From contig JAAZHP010000046.1 in assembly GCA_012510625.1 (NCBI GenBank), positions 1-14,845 on the forward strand: a stretch of DNA of 14,845 nt, given 5' to 3'. A model generated the notes under the pieces. That model saw only the letters and a list, made by a program, of their open reading frames with translations, was not told the origin of the DNA and ran no database searches. The stretch comes from Bacillota bacterium. Lineage in GTDB: Bacteria; Bacillota; Dethiobacteria; DTU022. The position numbers were made by a program, and so were the translations under genes. Positions 6,072-12,569 of the stretch are shown one piece after another; position 1 is the stretch's first letter; every line of letters starts with the position of its first letter.

Positions 6072-7442
6072 GTGATCCGTCATCAAATTGGCGTGGCCGG
6101 CGAAGTTAAGCCCGGTTGCCGGGTCAGCGAAGTCAAAGTGATCGTTGACGGCATTGTAAAAACGGCGATAAATTACAACTTTCTTACCGGGCCGGTGAAG
6201 ACGGGAGACCGGCTCCTGCTGAACACAACCGCGGTCCACCTGGCGCTGGGCAGCGGAGGCTATCACTTTGTGGAATTTAATTTCAGCCACCCGCTGCCCC
6301 CTTTTGAAGGCCGCGGCCATATCATGAAGCTCTGCTATACTCCCTGGCAAATGCGCGTGCTCAGCTGCGAGGAGTATGCCTCCGGCAACCGGGCGCTGCT
6401 GGCCCGCTTTGGCGGCCTCGACAAAACTCCGGTGCTTATCGGGGAACTGCACAGCATGATTGCTCCCGCCGTGGCGGTGTTGAAATATTACCGGCCTGCT
6501 TGCAGGATTGCCTATATCATGACCGACGAAACGGCTCTGCCGCTTCCCTTCAGCCGCACCATTGCCCGGCTGCAGGAAAAAGGATTGCTCAGCGGCACTG
6601 TCACCTGCGGTCATGCCTTTGGCGGTGATCTCGAAGCGGTAAATGTCTATTCAGCGCTGGCGGCTTGCCGCAGCCTTATCGGCGCCGATTTCATCGTTAT
6701 CGCTCCGGGCCCCGGCAGCATCGGCACCGCCAGCCGTCTCGGATTCAGCGGCATGGAGACGGGCGATCATGTAAACCGGGTTAACGCCCTCGGGGGAACG
6801 CCCCTCTATATCCCCCGGATCTCTTTTGCCGAGCGGCGCCGGCGGCACTTTGGCGTAAGCCACCACACCCTTACCGCGCTGGCCCTGGCGTCTCTTTCTC
6901 CGGCGCTATTGGTATTGCCGCAGATGGATCCGCAGCGGCTGCGGCTTTGTCTCAACCAGCTGACCGGCAGAAAGCTGCTGTCGCGGCACCGGCTGCAACT
7001 GCTCCAGGCGCCGCCGCTGGAAATGATCATGGAGCAGATGGAGATCGGTCCGATGGAGAGCATGGGACGTTCTTACCGGGATGATCCCTGCTTTTTTGAC
7101 GCCGCCGCTTCGGCCGCGGCTGCGGCTTTGCGGTTGGCAGAGCAGAATGAAGGAGGAGAAAAAAATGGAGGAGAAGACGCTCTCGTCGACCTACCTTTAC
7201 CGGGGCAGGATTATCAATCTCCGCCGGGATCAGGTCCTAACTCCCGGCGGCGGAGAGCCGGCTGTACGGGAGATAGTGGAGCACCCCGGTGCGGTGGCCA
7301 TCCTGGCGCTGGATCAGAAAGGGCGCGTGCTCCTGGTAAGGCAGTACCGTCATGCCACCGCCGGAGTTTTGCTGGAGGTGCCGGCAGGAAAGCTGGAACC
7401 GGGAGAAGAGCCGCTATCCTGCGCCCGGAGAGAACTGGCTGA
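6072..7442 (+). CDS. DUF3866 family protein with abnormal C-terminal read-through
   Basis: Residues 1 to about 358 look like a DUF3866 protein, a family of unknown function found in spore-forming Firmicutes and actinobacteria. Recognisable features are an N-terminal beta-rich part with TGPVKTGDRLLLNTTA (39-54) and GGYHFVEFN, then an alpha/beta domain with the glycine-rich PGPGSIGTASRLGFSG. Family members normally end near this point, but here the frame stays open to 7442, adding about 98 residues rich in Arg, Gly and Pro that lie out of frame over nudF. The stop codon has probably been lost by mutation or a small indel, perhaps in the A-rich run at 7159-7164. The start is GTG 6072, with AAAGGTGG about nine bases upstream. 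The 91-bp gap before it holds no clear promoter or terminator. Confidence 0.8.
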   Translation: MIRHQIGVAGEVKPGCRVSEVKVIVDGIVKTAINYNFLTGPVKTGDRLLLNTTAVHLALGSGGYHFVEFNFSHPLPPFEGRGHIMKLCYTPWQMRVLSCEEYASGNRALLARFGGLDKTPVLIGELHSMIAPAVAVLKYYRPACRIAYIMTDETALPLPFSRTIARLQEKGLLSGTVTCGHAFGGDLEAVNVYSALAACRSLIGADFIVIAPGPGSIGTASRLGFSGMETGDHVNRVNALGGTPLYIPRISFAERRRRHFGVSHHTLTALALASLSPALLVLPQMDPQRLRLCLNQLTGRKLLSRHRLQLLQAPPLEMIMEQMEIGPMESMGRSYRDDPCFFDAAASAAAAALRLAEQNEGGEKNGGEDALVDLPLPGQDYQSPPGSGPNSRRRRAGCTGDSGAPRCGGHPGAGSERARAPGKAVPSCHRRSFAGGAGRKAGTGRRAAILRPERTG

Positions 7443-7695
7443 GGAGACCGGCTGCCGGGGAGAAAACTGGAGAGAGCTGACCTGGTTTTACAGTTCTCCG
7501 GGATTTTGCGATGAAAAAATTCATCTCTTCCTGGTCGAAGTGGTTTCTGAAGGAGCGCCTTCGCCCGGCGGTGAAGAAGTGCTCGAACCTGTCTGGACCG
7601 ATCTGGCCGAAGCGCATCAGGCGCTTCTTAAAGGCGAAATCAATGATGCCAAGACCATCATCGCCCTGCAGTTCGCCGCGTCGCTGACTGCATAA
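7165..7695 (+). CDS. nudF: NudF, ADP-ribose pyrophosphatase (Nudix hydrolase)
   Basis: NudF hydrolyses ADP-ribose to AMP and ribose 5-phosphate. The 176-residue protein carries a complete Nudix box at residues 75-97, with the GxxxxxE start in GKLEPGE and the metal-binding core REL-AEET-G. RQYRHA, just before the box, and the following WFYSSPGF fit the ADP-ribose pyrophosphatase subfamily. The start is ATG 7165, preceded six bases away by a strong AAGGAGGAG (7150-7158). An earlier in-frame ATG at 7147 would place that site inside the gene. It overlaps the extended DUF3866 frame by 278 bp and is followed after 52 bp by spoIIM, the same neighbourhood as in Bacillus. Confidence 0.95.
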   Translation: MEEKTLSSTYLYRGRIINLRRDQVLTPGGGEPAVREIVEHPGAVAILALDQKGRVLLVRQYRHATAGVLLEVPAGKLEPGEEPLSCARRELAEETGCRGENWRELTWFYSSPGFCDEKIHLFLVEVVSEGAPSPGGEEVLEPVWTDLAEAHQALLKGEINDAKTIIALQFAASLTA

Positions 7696-7747
7696 ATACT
7701 CTTGCCGCCGCATAAAGATAATCGAATCAAAGCCGGGGGGCGGCAAA

Positions 7748-8380
7748 TTGGACGAGGTACGGCGCGATCTGCAGGAATACTTTCGGCAAAATATGGGAAC
7801 ATATATTTTTATTACCGCCCTCTTTTCCGGGGGCGTACTGGCCGGGGCTGCGGTTTTGCGGGGGCTGGGGGCAGAAGAGCAGTTCCTGCTGAACCGCTAT
7901 TTTGGTTACTTTATCGAGAGCTTTAACGAAACGGGGGTTATTGATCAGGGAGCTGTCTTCCGGCAGGCCCTGATCTTGAATTTTCAATACCTGTTCCTGA
8001 CCTGGTTCATGGGCATATTTTTATTCGGCTTTCCGGTTATTGCCGGACTGGTAGGGTTGCGGGGTTTTTCTCTTGGTTTTACGGTAGGCTTTTTGGTGCA
8101 GCGGGCCTCGCTGCGCGGCGTCCTTTTTGCAGCCGGTTCCATCTTGCCGCATAATTTAATTATGGTACCGGCGTTGATCGCCGCCGGAGTCACCGGCTTC
8201 TCTTTTTCCTGGCTCCGCCTGCGCTGTTACCTGGAGAAACGCCCATGCTCTATAAAGGAACATCTGGGGCCTTATTCCATGATGTTCCTCCTGGTGGGTT
8301 TGCTGCTGGCGGCAGCGGTGCTGGTGGAGGCCTATATTTCTCCTGTATTTATAAAATTGCTCATTCCGGTAATTCGCTAA
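7748..8380 (+). CDS. spoIIM: SpoIIM, stage II sporulation protein M (engulfment)
   Basis: SpoIIM is the membrane scaffold of the SpoIID-SpoIIM-SpoIIP peptidoglycan-degrading machine that drives engulfment of the forespore by the mother cell. The 210-residue product has a short cytoplasmic N-terminus and about five hydrophobic segments (near 17-37, 80-103, 105-120, 123-155, 178-200). Family-typical stretches include GLRGFSLGFTVGFL and SILPHNLIMVPAL, the latter with a conserved proline-histidine pair. The length matches the family (about 210-215). The TTG start at 7748 follows a G-rich stretch (7735-7742). A poor sigma-E-like pair (GCATAAAT at 7690-7697, CATAAAGA at 7711-7718) lies upstream, but the -10 match is weak. 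The location before xerD follows the Bacillus order, without fur between them. Confidence 0.95.
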   Translation: MDEVRRDLQEYFRQNMGTYIFITALFSGGVLAGAAVLRGLGAEEQFLLNRYFGYFIESFNETGVIDQGAVFRQALILNFQYLFLTWFMGIFLFGFPVIAGLVGLRGFSLGFTVGFLVQRASLRGVLFAAGSILPHNLIMVPALIAAGVTGFSFSWLRLRCYLEKRPCSIKEHLGPYSMMFLLVGLLLAAAVLVEAYISPVFIKLLIPVIR

Positions 8381-8401
8381 AATAAGCCTTGCCGGCGCTG
8401 T

Positions 8402-8418
8402 GGAAAAAAGGATTTTCC
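8402..8418. repeat. Short hairpin between spoIIM and xerD
   Basis: GGAAAA at 8402-8407 and TTTTCC at 8413-8418 form a 6-bp A/T-rich stem with a 5-nt loop in the 88-91-bp gap between spoIIM and xerD. No T-run follows, so terminator function is doubtful. The rest of the gap shows nothing clear. Confidence 0.3.
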
Positions 8419-8471
8419 GTCTTGGTTGTGGAATAGTTAGAAGAATTTTCTTTTGTGGGGGCAGCTAATTG

Positions 8472-9359
8472 ATGCATTCGTGGCTCGAGAATTATTCTCA
8501 TTACCTGTCAGTGGAAAAGGGATTGGCCCGGAATACTCTCGAATCATACCGGCGAGATTTACAGAAATTCCTCAAGTATCTGGAAAAGAAAAAGATTACA
8601 GCTCCGCAAGAAATTGATCGCCAGGCGATCACCGATTACCTCCTTACCTTGAAGAATGAGGGGCGAACTCCCGCCACCATCTCCCGCAATGTGGCTTCAA
8701 TACGTTCTTTTTTTAACTTTTTGGTTCAGGAAGGACTGCTGGAAGATAATCCGGCCCAGCTGGTGAAAGCGCCGCGGATCGAAAAAAAATTGCCTCGCGT
8801 CTTGACCACCAAAGAGATTGACCAGCTGCTGCGCCAGCCCCGCAACGACAGCCATGTGGGCCTAAGGGATAAAGCAATGCTTGAACTGCTTTATGCTTCG
8901 GGCATTCGCGTTTCCGAACTTGTTTCTTTGAATGTGACCGACTTCAGCCCCGAGGTGGGTTACCTGCGCTGCCGGGGGAAAGGGATGAAGGAGCGGATTG
9001 TCCCCATCGGCTCTGTTGCCGTGAGCTACGTTCAAGATTATTTACGTAACTGCCGCCAGAAAATGCTTAAACAGAACGAGGAAAAGGCGCTTTTCTTAAA
9101 CCATCACGGGCGCCGTTTGACCAGGCAGGGCTTCTGGAAAATATTGAAAAAATATGCCCGGCAGTCCAATATCAGCGGCGAGATCACCCCGCACACTCTG
9201 CGCCATTCTTTTGCCACTCATCTTCTTGAAAACGGCGCCGACCTCCGTTCGGTCCAGGAGATGCTGGGCCATTCGGATATATCCACTACTCAGATCTATA
9301 CCCAGATAACCCGGCGCAAAATCCGTGAGGTTTATGACAAAACCCACCCGAGAGCTTGA
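8472..9359 (+). CDS. xerD: XerD-type tyrosine recombinase (chromosome dimer resolution)
   Basis: With its partner XerC, XerD resolves chromosome dimers at the dif site near the terminus. The 295-residue product has an N-terminal SAM-like DNA-binding domain (about 1-88) and a C-terminal catalytic domain. All six catalytic positions are present: R146 (SGIRVSEL), K170 (RGKGMKER), H241 and R244 (HTLRHSFATH), H267 (LGHSDI) and the nucleophile Y276 (QIYTQI). The length is the standard 295-298 and its context (spoIIM upstream, deoB downstream) is the Bacillus xerD locus, so it is a housekeeping recombinase and not a mobile-element integrase. ATG 8472 is chosen; TTG 8469 directly before it is possible, with GGGGG at 8457-8461. 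It overlaps deoB by 26 nt. Confidence 0.95.
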   Translation: MHSWLENYSHYLSVEKGLARNTLESYRRDLQKFLKYLEKKKITAPQEIDRQAITDYLLTLKNEGRTPATISRNVASIRSFFNFLVQEGLLEDNPAQLVKAPRIEKKLPRVLTTKEIDQLLRQPRNDSHVGLRDKAMLELLYASGIRVSELVSLNVTDFSPEVGYLRCRGKGMKERIVPIGSVAVSYVQDYLRNCRQKMLKQNEEKALFLNHHGRRLTRQGFWKILKKYARQSNISGEITPHTLRHSFATHLLENGADLRSVQEMLGHSDISTTQIYTQITRRKIREVYDKTHPRA

Positions 9360-10554
9360 CCATACCTTGACGCGGCGGCGGGCCATAATCACCGTTCTCG
9401 ACGGGGCCGGAGTGGGAGCGCTTCCCGATGCCGCCGCTTACGGGGATTCCGGGGCCAACACTCTGCTCCATGTCATATCAGCGGAGGGGCCGCTGCGCCT
9501 GCCCAACCTGCAGCGGCTCGGCCTGGATGAGATTCTCTCACTCTCAACTGACCCTTCTTTATTTACTTCGCACCCCCTGCTCAGCGAGGCGGGATATTAC
9601 GGGAGGATGGCCTCCCGTGCCGCGGGGAAGGATACTACCAGCGGCCACTGGGAGCTGGCCGGCCTGGTTTTAAAGAAGCCTTTCCCGGTCTATCCGCAGG
9701 GTTTTCCCCCGGAGATTATCAGCGCCTTTGAAAAGGCCATCGGCCGCCCTGTTCTGGGCAACATCCCCGCTTCGGGGACGGAGATCATCAAGGAACTGGG
9801 GGAGCAGCACCTGCAAACAGGCCGGCCCATAGTTTATACTTCGGCAGACAGCGTCTTTCAGATCGCCGCCCACGAAGAAATCGTTCCTCCCGAGGAGCTT
9901 TACCGCTGGTGCAAGGCGGCGCGCGAAATTCTCCAGGGTGAGCACGCCGTCGGCAGAGTCATTGCCCGTCCATTTATCGGCAGCCCCGGCGCTTTTAAGC
10001 GGACTGCCCGCAGGAAAGATTTTTCTCTGTCACCACCGGGAGAGACCCTCCTGGACCGGGCCTCCGCGGCCGGCTACCCGGTGGCCGTAATCGGAAAAGT
10101 AGCCGATATCTTCAACCACCGCGGGGTTAATTTGCACCGGCCGGGCGGTGACAATGAGGCTACCGCCGCAGCCCTCTTCGCTTTGCTGGAAGAGCTACCC
10201 GAAGGCCTTATCTGGGCTACTTTTGGCGATTTTGATACCCTCTACGGCCACCGCAATGACAGCCGCGGCTTTGCCGCCGCCCTGGAGCGCTTTGATCGAC
10301 ATCTGGGAAAGATCCTCGGCTTGCTCCGCCCGGAAGATCTTATTTTCATCACCGCCGACCACGGCTGCGATCCCACCTACCCTGGAACGGATCATACACG
10401 CGAATATGTCCCCCTCATCGCCTGGAGCCCCTCGCTGCGGCAAAGTGTGGCTGTGGGCACCCGCTCATCTTTTGCCGACCTGGGCGCATCCGCTGCTGCC
10501 TGGCTCCGCCTTTCTCCCCTGGCACAGGGCCTCTCTTTCCTCCAGCCCGAATAA
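9334..10554 (+). CDS. deoB: DeoB, phosphopentomutase
   Basis: DeoB interconverts ribose (or deoxyribose) 1-phosphate and 5-phosphate in nucleoside salvage. It belongs to the alkaline-phosphatase superfamily with two metal ions. From ATG 9334 the product has 406 residues. Visible sites are metal ligand D23 in VLDGAGVGALPD, the phosphothreonine motif KDTTSGHWE (T101/T102), D301 and H306 in FDTLYGH, D342/H343 in ADHGCDPT, and H354 in GTDHTREY. NLVDFD, usual before the YGH motif, reads FGDFD here, but the ligand aspartate is kept. The start is uncertain: GTG 9325 and ATG 9334 overlap xerD, while TTG 9367 would give an N-terminus nearer the usual family length. The stop codon lies inside a palindrome (10551-10587). 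Confidence 0.95.
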   Translation: MTKPTRELDHTLTRRRAIITVLDGAGVGALPDAAAYGDSGANTLLHVISAEGPLRLPNLQRLGLDEILSLSTDPSLFTSHPLLSEAGYYGRMASRAAGKDTTSGHWELAGLVLKKPFPVYPQGFPPEIISAFEKAIGRPVLGNIPASGTEIIKELGEQHLQTGRPIVYTSADSVFQIAAHEEIVPPEELYRWCKAAREILQGEHAVGRVIARPFIGSPGAFKRTARRKDFSLSPPGETLLDRASAAGYPVAVIGKVADIFNHRGVNLHRPGGDNEATAAALFALLEELPEGLIWATFGDFDTLYGHRNDSRGFAAALERFDRHLGKILGLLRPEDLIFITADHGCDPTYPGTDHTREYVPLIAWSPSLRQSVAVGTRSSFADLGASAAAWLRLSPLAQGLSFLQPE

Positions 10555-10587
10555 GTTAATTTGGTGCCAGGCACCTAGTTAACTTAT
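10551..10587. repeat. 37-bp palindrome with GGTGCCaGGCACC core at the deoB stop
   Basis: Arms ATAAGTTAA (10551-10559) and TTAACTTAT (10579-10587) flank a GGTGCC-A-GGCACC core (10563-10575). Sixteen of 18 arm positions pair across a 1-nt centre. The palindrome includes the deoB stop codon (TAA 10552-10554). It could form a strong hairpin ending deoB transcription, though no T-run follows, or protect the mRNA 3' end. The near-perfect symmetry and GGTGCC/GGCACC core resemble REP-type repeats; no second copy exists in this window. Confidence 0.6.
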
Positions 10588-10591
10588 TGCG

Positions 10592-10621
10592 GTATGAATT
10601 AAGGCTCCTTTGGAGAAAATA
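10592..10621 (+). promoter_or_regulatory. Sigma-F-type promoter of dacF
   Basis: GTATG (10592-10596) is followed after 15 bp by GGAGAAAATA (10612-10621). The -10 fits the sigma-F consensus GGnnAnAHTR at every defined position and the spacing is that expected for sigma-F; the -35 differs from GYATA only in the last base. The predicted transcript start is near 10628, 18 nt before the GTG start of dacF. dacF is a known sigma-F target in B. subtilis, which supports this reading. Confidence 0.6.
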
Positions 10622-10645
10622 GTAAAAAAAGAGGGGGATGGGAGC

Positions 10646-11824
10646 GTGAAGTTAGAAAAGCCGGTCCTGTTGCTGATCCTATTTCTTCTTTTTGCCCTTC
10701 CTGTTGCTGAAGCCGCCGAAAATACGGCGCCGCCTGAACCGGATTTTGAGATCAAGGCCAAGGCCGCCCTGCTGATGGAGACAAACAGCGGCAAGATCAT
10801 CTGGGAAAAAAATAGCCGGGAAAAGCTTTATCCGGCCAGCCTGACCAAGATCATGAGCCTGCTCCTGGTGATGGAGCATCTGGCCGCGGGGACAGTATCA
10901 CTTGAAGACCAGGTGCTTGTCAGCGCCCGGGCTTCATCAATGGGCGGCTCCGAGATATTTTTAAGCGAGGGCGACGTGGTTTCACTGGAGAACCTCCTTA
11001 TCGGGATGGCCGTGGGCTCGGCCAATGACGCCGCGGTAGCCGTGGCGGAGTATGTAGCCGGCTCCGTGGAGGGGTTTGTGGAGTTGATGAATGAGAAGGC
11101 GCGCAGCCTGGGGATGGAGCAGACTCATTTCTGCAACCCCCACGGCCTTCACGATCCCGATCATTACAGCAGCGCTCATGATGTGATGCTCATGAGCCTG
11201 GCGTTGCTGGAATATCCGCAAATTCACCAGTGGGCTACCATCTGGATGGATGAGCATTTTCTTCAAGGACAGATCCGCTCCGGAGAGGTATTCTTAAGCA
11301 ATACCAACCGCATGATTGTCGATTATTACGGCTGCGACGGGCTAAAGACCGGCTTTACCCGGGAAGCGGGCAACGGAATATCCGCAACGGCGTTGAGAGG
11401 AAAAACCCGCCTGCTGGCCGTGGTCATGGGCTCCGACACTGAAAAGGACCGCTACGACACAGCCCGCGCTCTCCTGGACTACGGCTTCAATAACTTTAAA
11501 AGCGTGCCGGTAATTAAAAAAGGAACTGAGGTTGTCAGATTGCCGGTAGACAAGGGCTATCCGCCTGAAGTATCCGTAATAGCGGCAAAGAACCTGGGCC
11601 TGCTCCTGCCGCAGGGCGCGGCAGAAGAGTACGAGAAAGAGGTCCGGCTTCTAGACTTTGAACTTCCGCTGCAGCAGCATCAGAAAGTGGGAGAACTTAT
11701 TGCGCGTTATGGTGACGGCGAGAAAGCAGTAGTGGATTTGCTGGTCCAAGAAGAGGTCCGGCGGGCCTCCATCATGACTATGTTTAAGCGGCTGCTCTAC
11801 CGGTGGCTGAGGTTCGGACGCTAG
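10646..11824 (+). CDS. dacF: DacF, sporulation D-alanyl-D-alanine carboxypeptidase (PBP5-like)
   Basis: DacF removes the terminal D-alanine from peptidoglycan stem peptides and helps set cross-linking in forespore peptidoglycan. From GTG 10646 the product has 392 residues with a signal peptide (about 6-24, cleavage probably after AEA). The three penicillin-binding motifs of the S11 family are intact: S65-L-T-K68, S125-A-N127 and K234-T-G236. The C-terminal PBP5 domain covers about 275-365, followed by a basic amphipathic tail (MFKRLLYRWLRFGR) that would attach to the membrane. GTG 10646 is preferred over TTG 10610 because it follows GAGGGGG at 10631-10637, and 10610 lies within the sigma-F-type promoter. 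In B. subtilis dacF reads into spoIIA; here 377 bp with repeats separate them. Confidence 0.95.
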   Translation: MKLEKPVLLLILFLLFALPVAEAAENTAPPEPDFEIKAKAALLMETNSGKIIWEKNSREKLYPASLTKIMSLLLVMEHLAAGTVSLEDQVLVSARASSMGGSEIFLSEGDVVSLENLLIGMAVGSANDAAVAVAEYVAGSVEGFVELMNEKARSLGMEQTHFCNPHGLHDPDHYSSAHDVMLMSLALLEYPQIHQWATIWMDEHFLQGQIRSGEVFLSNTNRMIVDYYGCDGLKTGFTREAGNGISATALRGKTRLLAVVMGSDTEKDRYDTARALLDYGFNNFKSVPVIKKGTEVVRLPVDKGYPPEVSVIAAKNLGLLLPQGAAEEYEKEVRLLDFELPLQQHQKVGELIARYGDGEKAVVDLLVQEEVRRASIMTMFKRLLYRWLRFGR

Positions 11825-11849
11825 CTGAAATCTCATGCCCCGCCAGGTT

Positions 11850-11976
11850 TGTAGGGGCGGCTCATGAGCTGCCCAAACTCGACCGCCAAAGGAAACAAAA
11901 AAGCTGAATAAGAAAAGCGACTTCCAAAACAGAATCATTCAGCTTTAACAGCGGGCGAGCATGCCTCGCCCCTACA
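11850..11976. mobile_element. 127-bp MITE-like element with 10-bp terminal inverted repeats
   Basis: The left end TGTAGGGGCG (11850-11859) and right end CGCCCCTACA (11967-11976) are perfect 10-bp inverted repeats. Inside, each end carries its own palindrome (11855-11874, GGGCGGCTCATGAGCTGCCC with one mismatched pair; 11953-11971, GGGCGAG/CTCGCCC). The centre has a perfect 10-bp pair, AAAGCTGAAT (11900-11909) and ATTCAGCTTT (11937-11946). There is no coding capacity and no obvious target-site duplication. The right-end palindrome resembles the repeat at 1-33. It is probably a non-autonomous element or composite REP moved by an enzyme encoded elsewhere. Confidence 0.6.
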
Positions 11977-12019
11977 GATTGACGCATTACTTTTTCGGTA
12001 CGCTTAAAGGCGATCAAAG

Positions 12020-12050
12020 TGGGACAAACAGGTACGTCCCCGTTGTCCCA
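12020..12050. repeat. REP-like hairpin with TGGGACAA/TTGTCCCA arms
   Basis: TGGGACAA (12020-12027) and TTGTCCCA (12043-12050) form a perfect 8-bp stem around ACAGGTACGTCCCCG. It lies 44 bp after the MITE-like element and 58 bp before the 0A box. GGGACA/TGTCCC palindromes of this kind are common dispersed repeats in bacterial genomes; no other copy occurs in this window. No T-run follows. Confidence 0.5.
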
Positions 12051-12107
12051 GAATACTTCTTACCTTCAACATCCCACCTCTCACCTCCCTACCCGGCTCC
12101 TTTCTCC

Positions 12108-12116
12108 TTGTCGAAA
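12108..12116 (+). promoter_or_regulatory. 0A box upstream of spoIIAA
   Basis: TTGTCGAAA contains the exact Spo0A core TGTCGAA with flanking bases that also fit. It lies 15 bp upstream of the sigma-H-type -35 element, centred about 54 bp before the predicted transcript start. In B. subtilis, Spo0A-P activates spoIIA from sites just upstream of its sigma-H promoter, so position and sequence both fit. A degenerate second site (TTTTCAAGA, 12119-12127) sits one helical turn downstream and may form a tandem. Confidence 0.75.
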
Positions 12117-12130
12117 TATTTTCAAGAATG

Positions 12131-12159
12131 GCAGGAAATTTACGGGAAGTGCAGAACTA
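12131..12159 (+). promoter_or_regulatory. Sigma-H-type promoter of the spoIIA operon
   Basis: The -35 element GCAGGAAAT (12131-12139) fits the sigma-H consensus RnAGGAnWW fully. After an 11-bp spacer comes GCAGAACTA (12151-12159), which differs from RnnGAATWW at one position (GAAC for GAAT). The predicted transcript start is near 12166, 36 nt before the spoIIAA ATG. The imperfect -10 next to a good 0A box suits a promoter that depends on Spo0A activation. Confidence 0.65.
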
Positions 12160-12201
12160 ATTTCCAATGTTAAGGAATCATTTCTGAACAGGGGTGTCGT
12201 T

Positions 12202-12567
12202 ATGAAGATCGAGATTGAGCAGCGCCAAGCAGTATTGCTGGTCCGTTTAACCGGAGAGCTGGATCATCACCATGCCGAACAGTTGCGCGAAAAGCTGGAC
12301 CGGGAGATTGCGAGCCGCCCTTCCGGTGCCGTTCTCTTCAACCTGGGCGGGCTTACTTTTATGGACAGCTCCGGGGTGGGAGTGTTGCTGGGACGCTATC
12401 GAAAGATCGATGCGGCAGGCGGACGCGTGGCTGTCTGTGAAGCTCCCGCCGTCATCTCCCGAATAACGGAGATCTCGGGCCTGGCCCGGATTATCCCTTT
12501 TTTTGATCGCGAAGCCGATGCCTTGCAGCACCTGCTCCTGGGATTGCCTTCCAAAAGGAGGTTTTAA
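12202..12567 (+). CDS. spoIIAA: SpoIIAA, anti-sigma-F factor antagonist
   Basis: SpoIIAA frees sigma-F in the forespore by binding the anti-sigma factor SpoIIAB; SpoIIAB inactivates it by phosphorylation and SpoIIE reactivates it. The 121-residue STAS-domain protein has the expected LTGELDHHHAEQLR near the N-terminus and the phosphorylation motif FMDSSGVG, where S56 corresponds to S58 of B. subtilis. ATG 12202 is chosen because it follows AGGGGTG (12190-12196) and gives the family length (about 117). The frame is open further upstream but runs into promoter DNA. It is the first gene of spoIIA, two bases before spoIIAB. The C-terminal tail LGLPSKRRF is slightly longer than in Bacillus. Confidence 0.97.
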   Translation: MKIEIEQRQAVLLVRLTGELDHHHAEQLREKLDREIASRPSGAVLFNLGGLTFMDSSGVGVLLGRYRKIDAAGGRVAVCEAPAVISRITEISGLARIIPFFDREADALQHLLLGLPSKRRF

Positions 12568-12569
12568 CC

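Larger units (their letters stand above)
11825..12201. other. dacF-spoIIAA intergenic region
   Basis: This 377-bp gap holds, in order, a 127-bp inverted-repeat element (11850-11976), a second palindromic repeat (12020-12050), a pyrimidine-rich stretch (about 12057-12107), a 0A box (12108-12116) and a sigma-H-type promoter (12131-12159). No convincing coding region was found. The spoIIAA frame stays open upstream to GTG 12019, but that extension runs through repeat and promoter sequence. Confidence 0.7.

Noticed and set aside
5913..6614. 233-codon minus-strand open frame opposite the DUF3866 gene
   Set aside because: Mirror of a GC-rich coding frame; no domain, no good ribosome site, and it also spans the intergenic gap and the end of the transferase gene.
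7690..7718. Sigma-E promoter for spoIIM (GCATAAAT and CATAAAGA)
   Set aside because: Expected on biological grounds, but only the CATA half of the -10 fits and the -35 lies in the end of nudF; too weak to report as a feature.
8402..8418. Intrinsic terminator after spoIIM
   Set aside because: The stem is short and A/T-rich and is not followed by a T-run; listed only as a weak hairpin.
8472..9359. Tyrosine recombinase as evidence of an integrated element
   Set aside because: The sequence and neighbours are those of chromosomal XerD; no attachment-site repeats or phage genes are nearby.
10610..10645. TTG 10610 as the dacF start
   Set aside because: It overlaps the sigma-F-type promoter and puts a charged stretch before the signal peptide; GTG 10646 has a better ribosome site.
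12019..12201. Upstream in-frame extension of spoIIAA
   Set aside because: It would translate a palindromic repeat, the 0A box and the sigma-H-type promoter, and gives an N-terminus unlike the SpoIIAA family.
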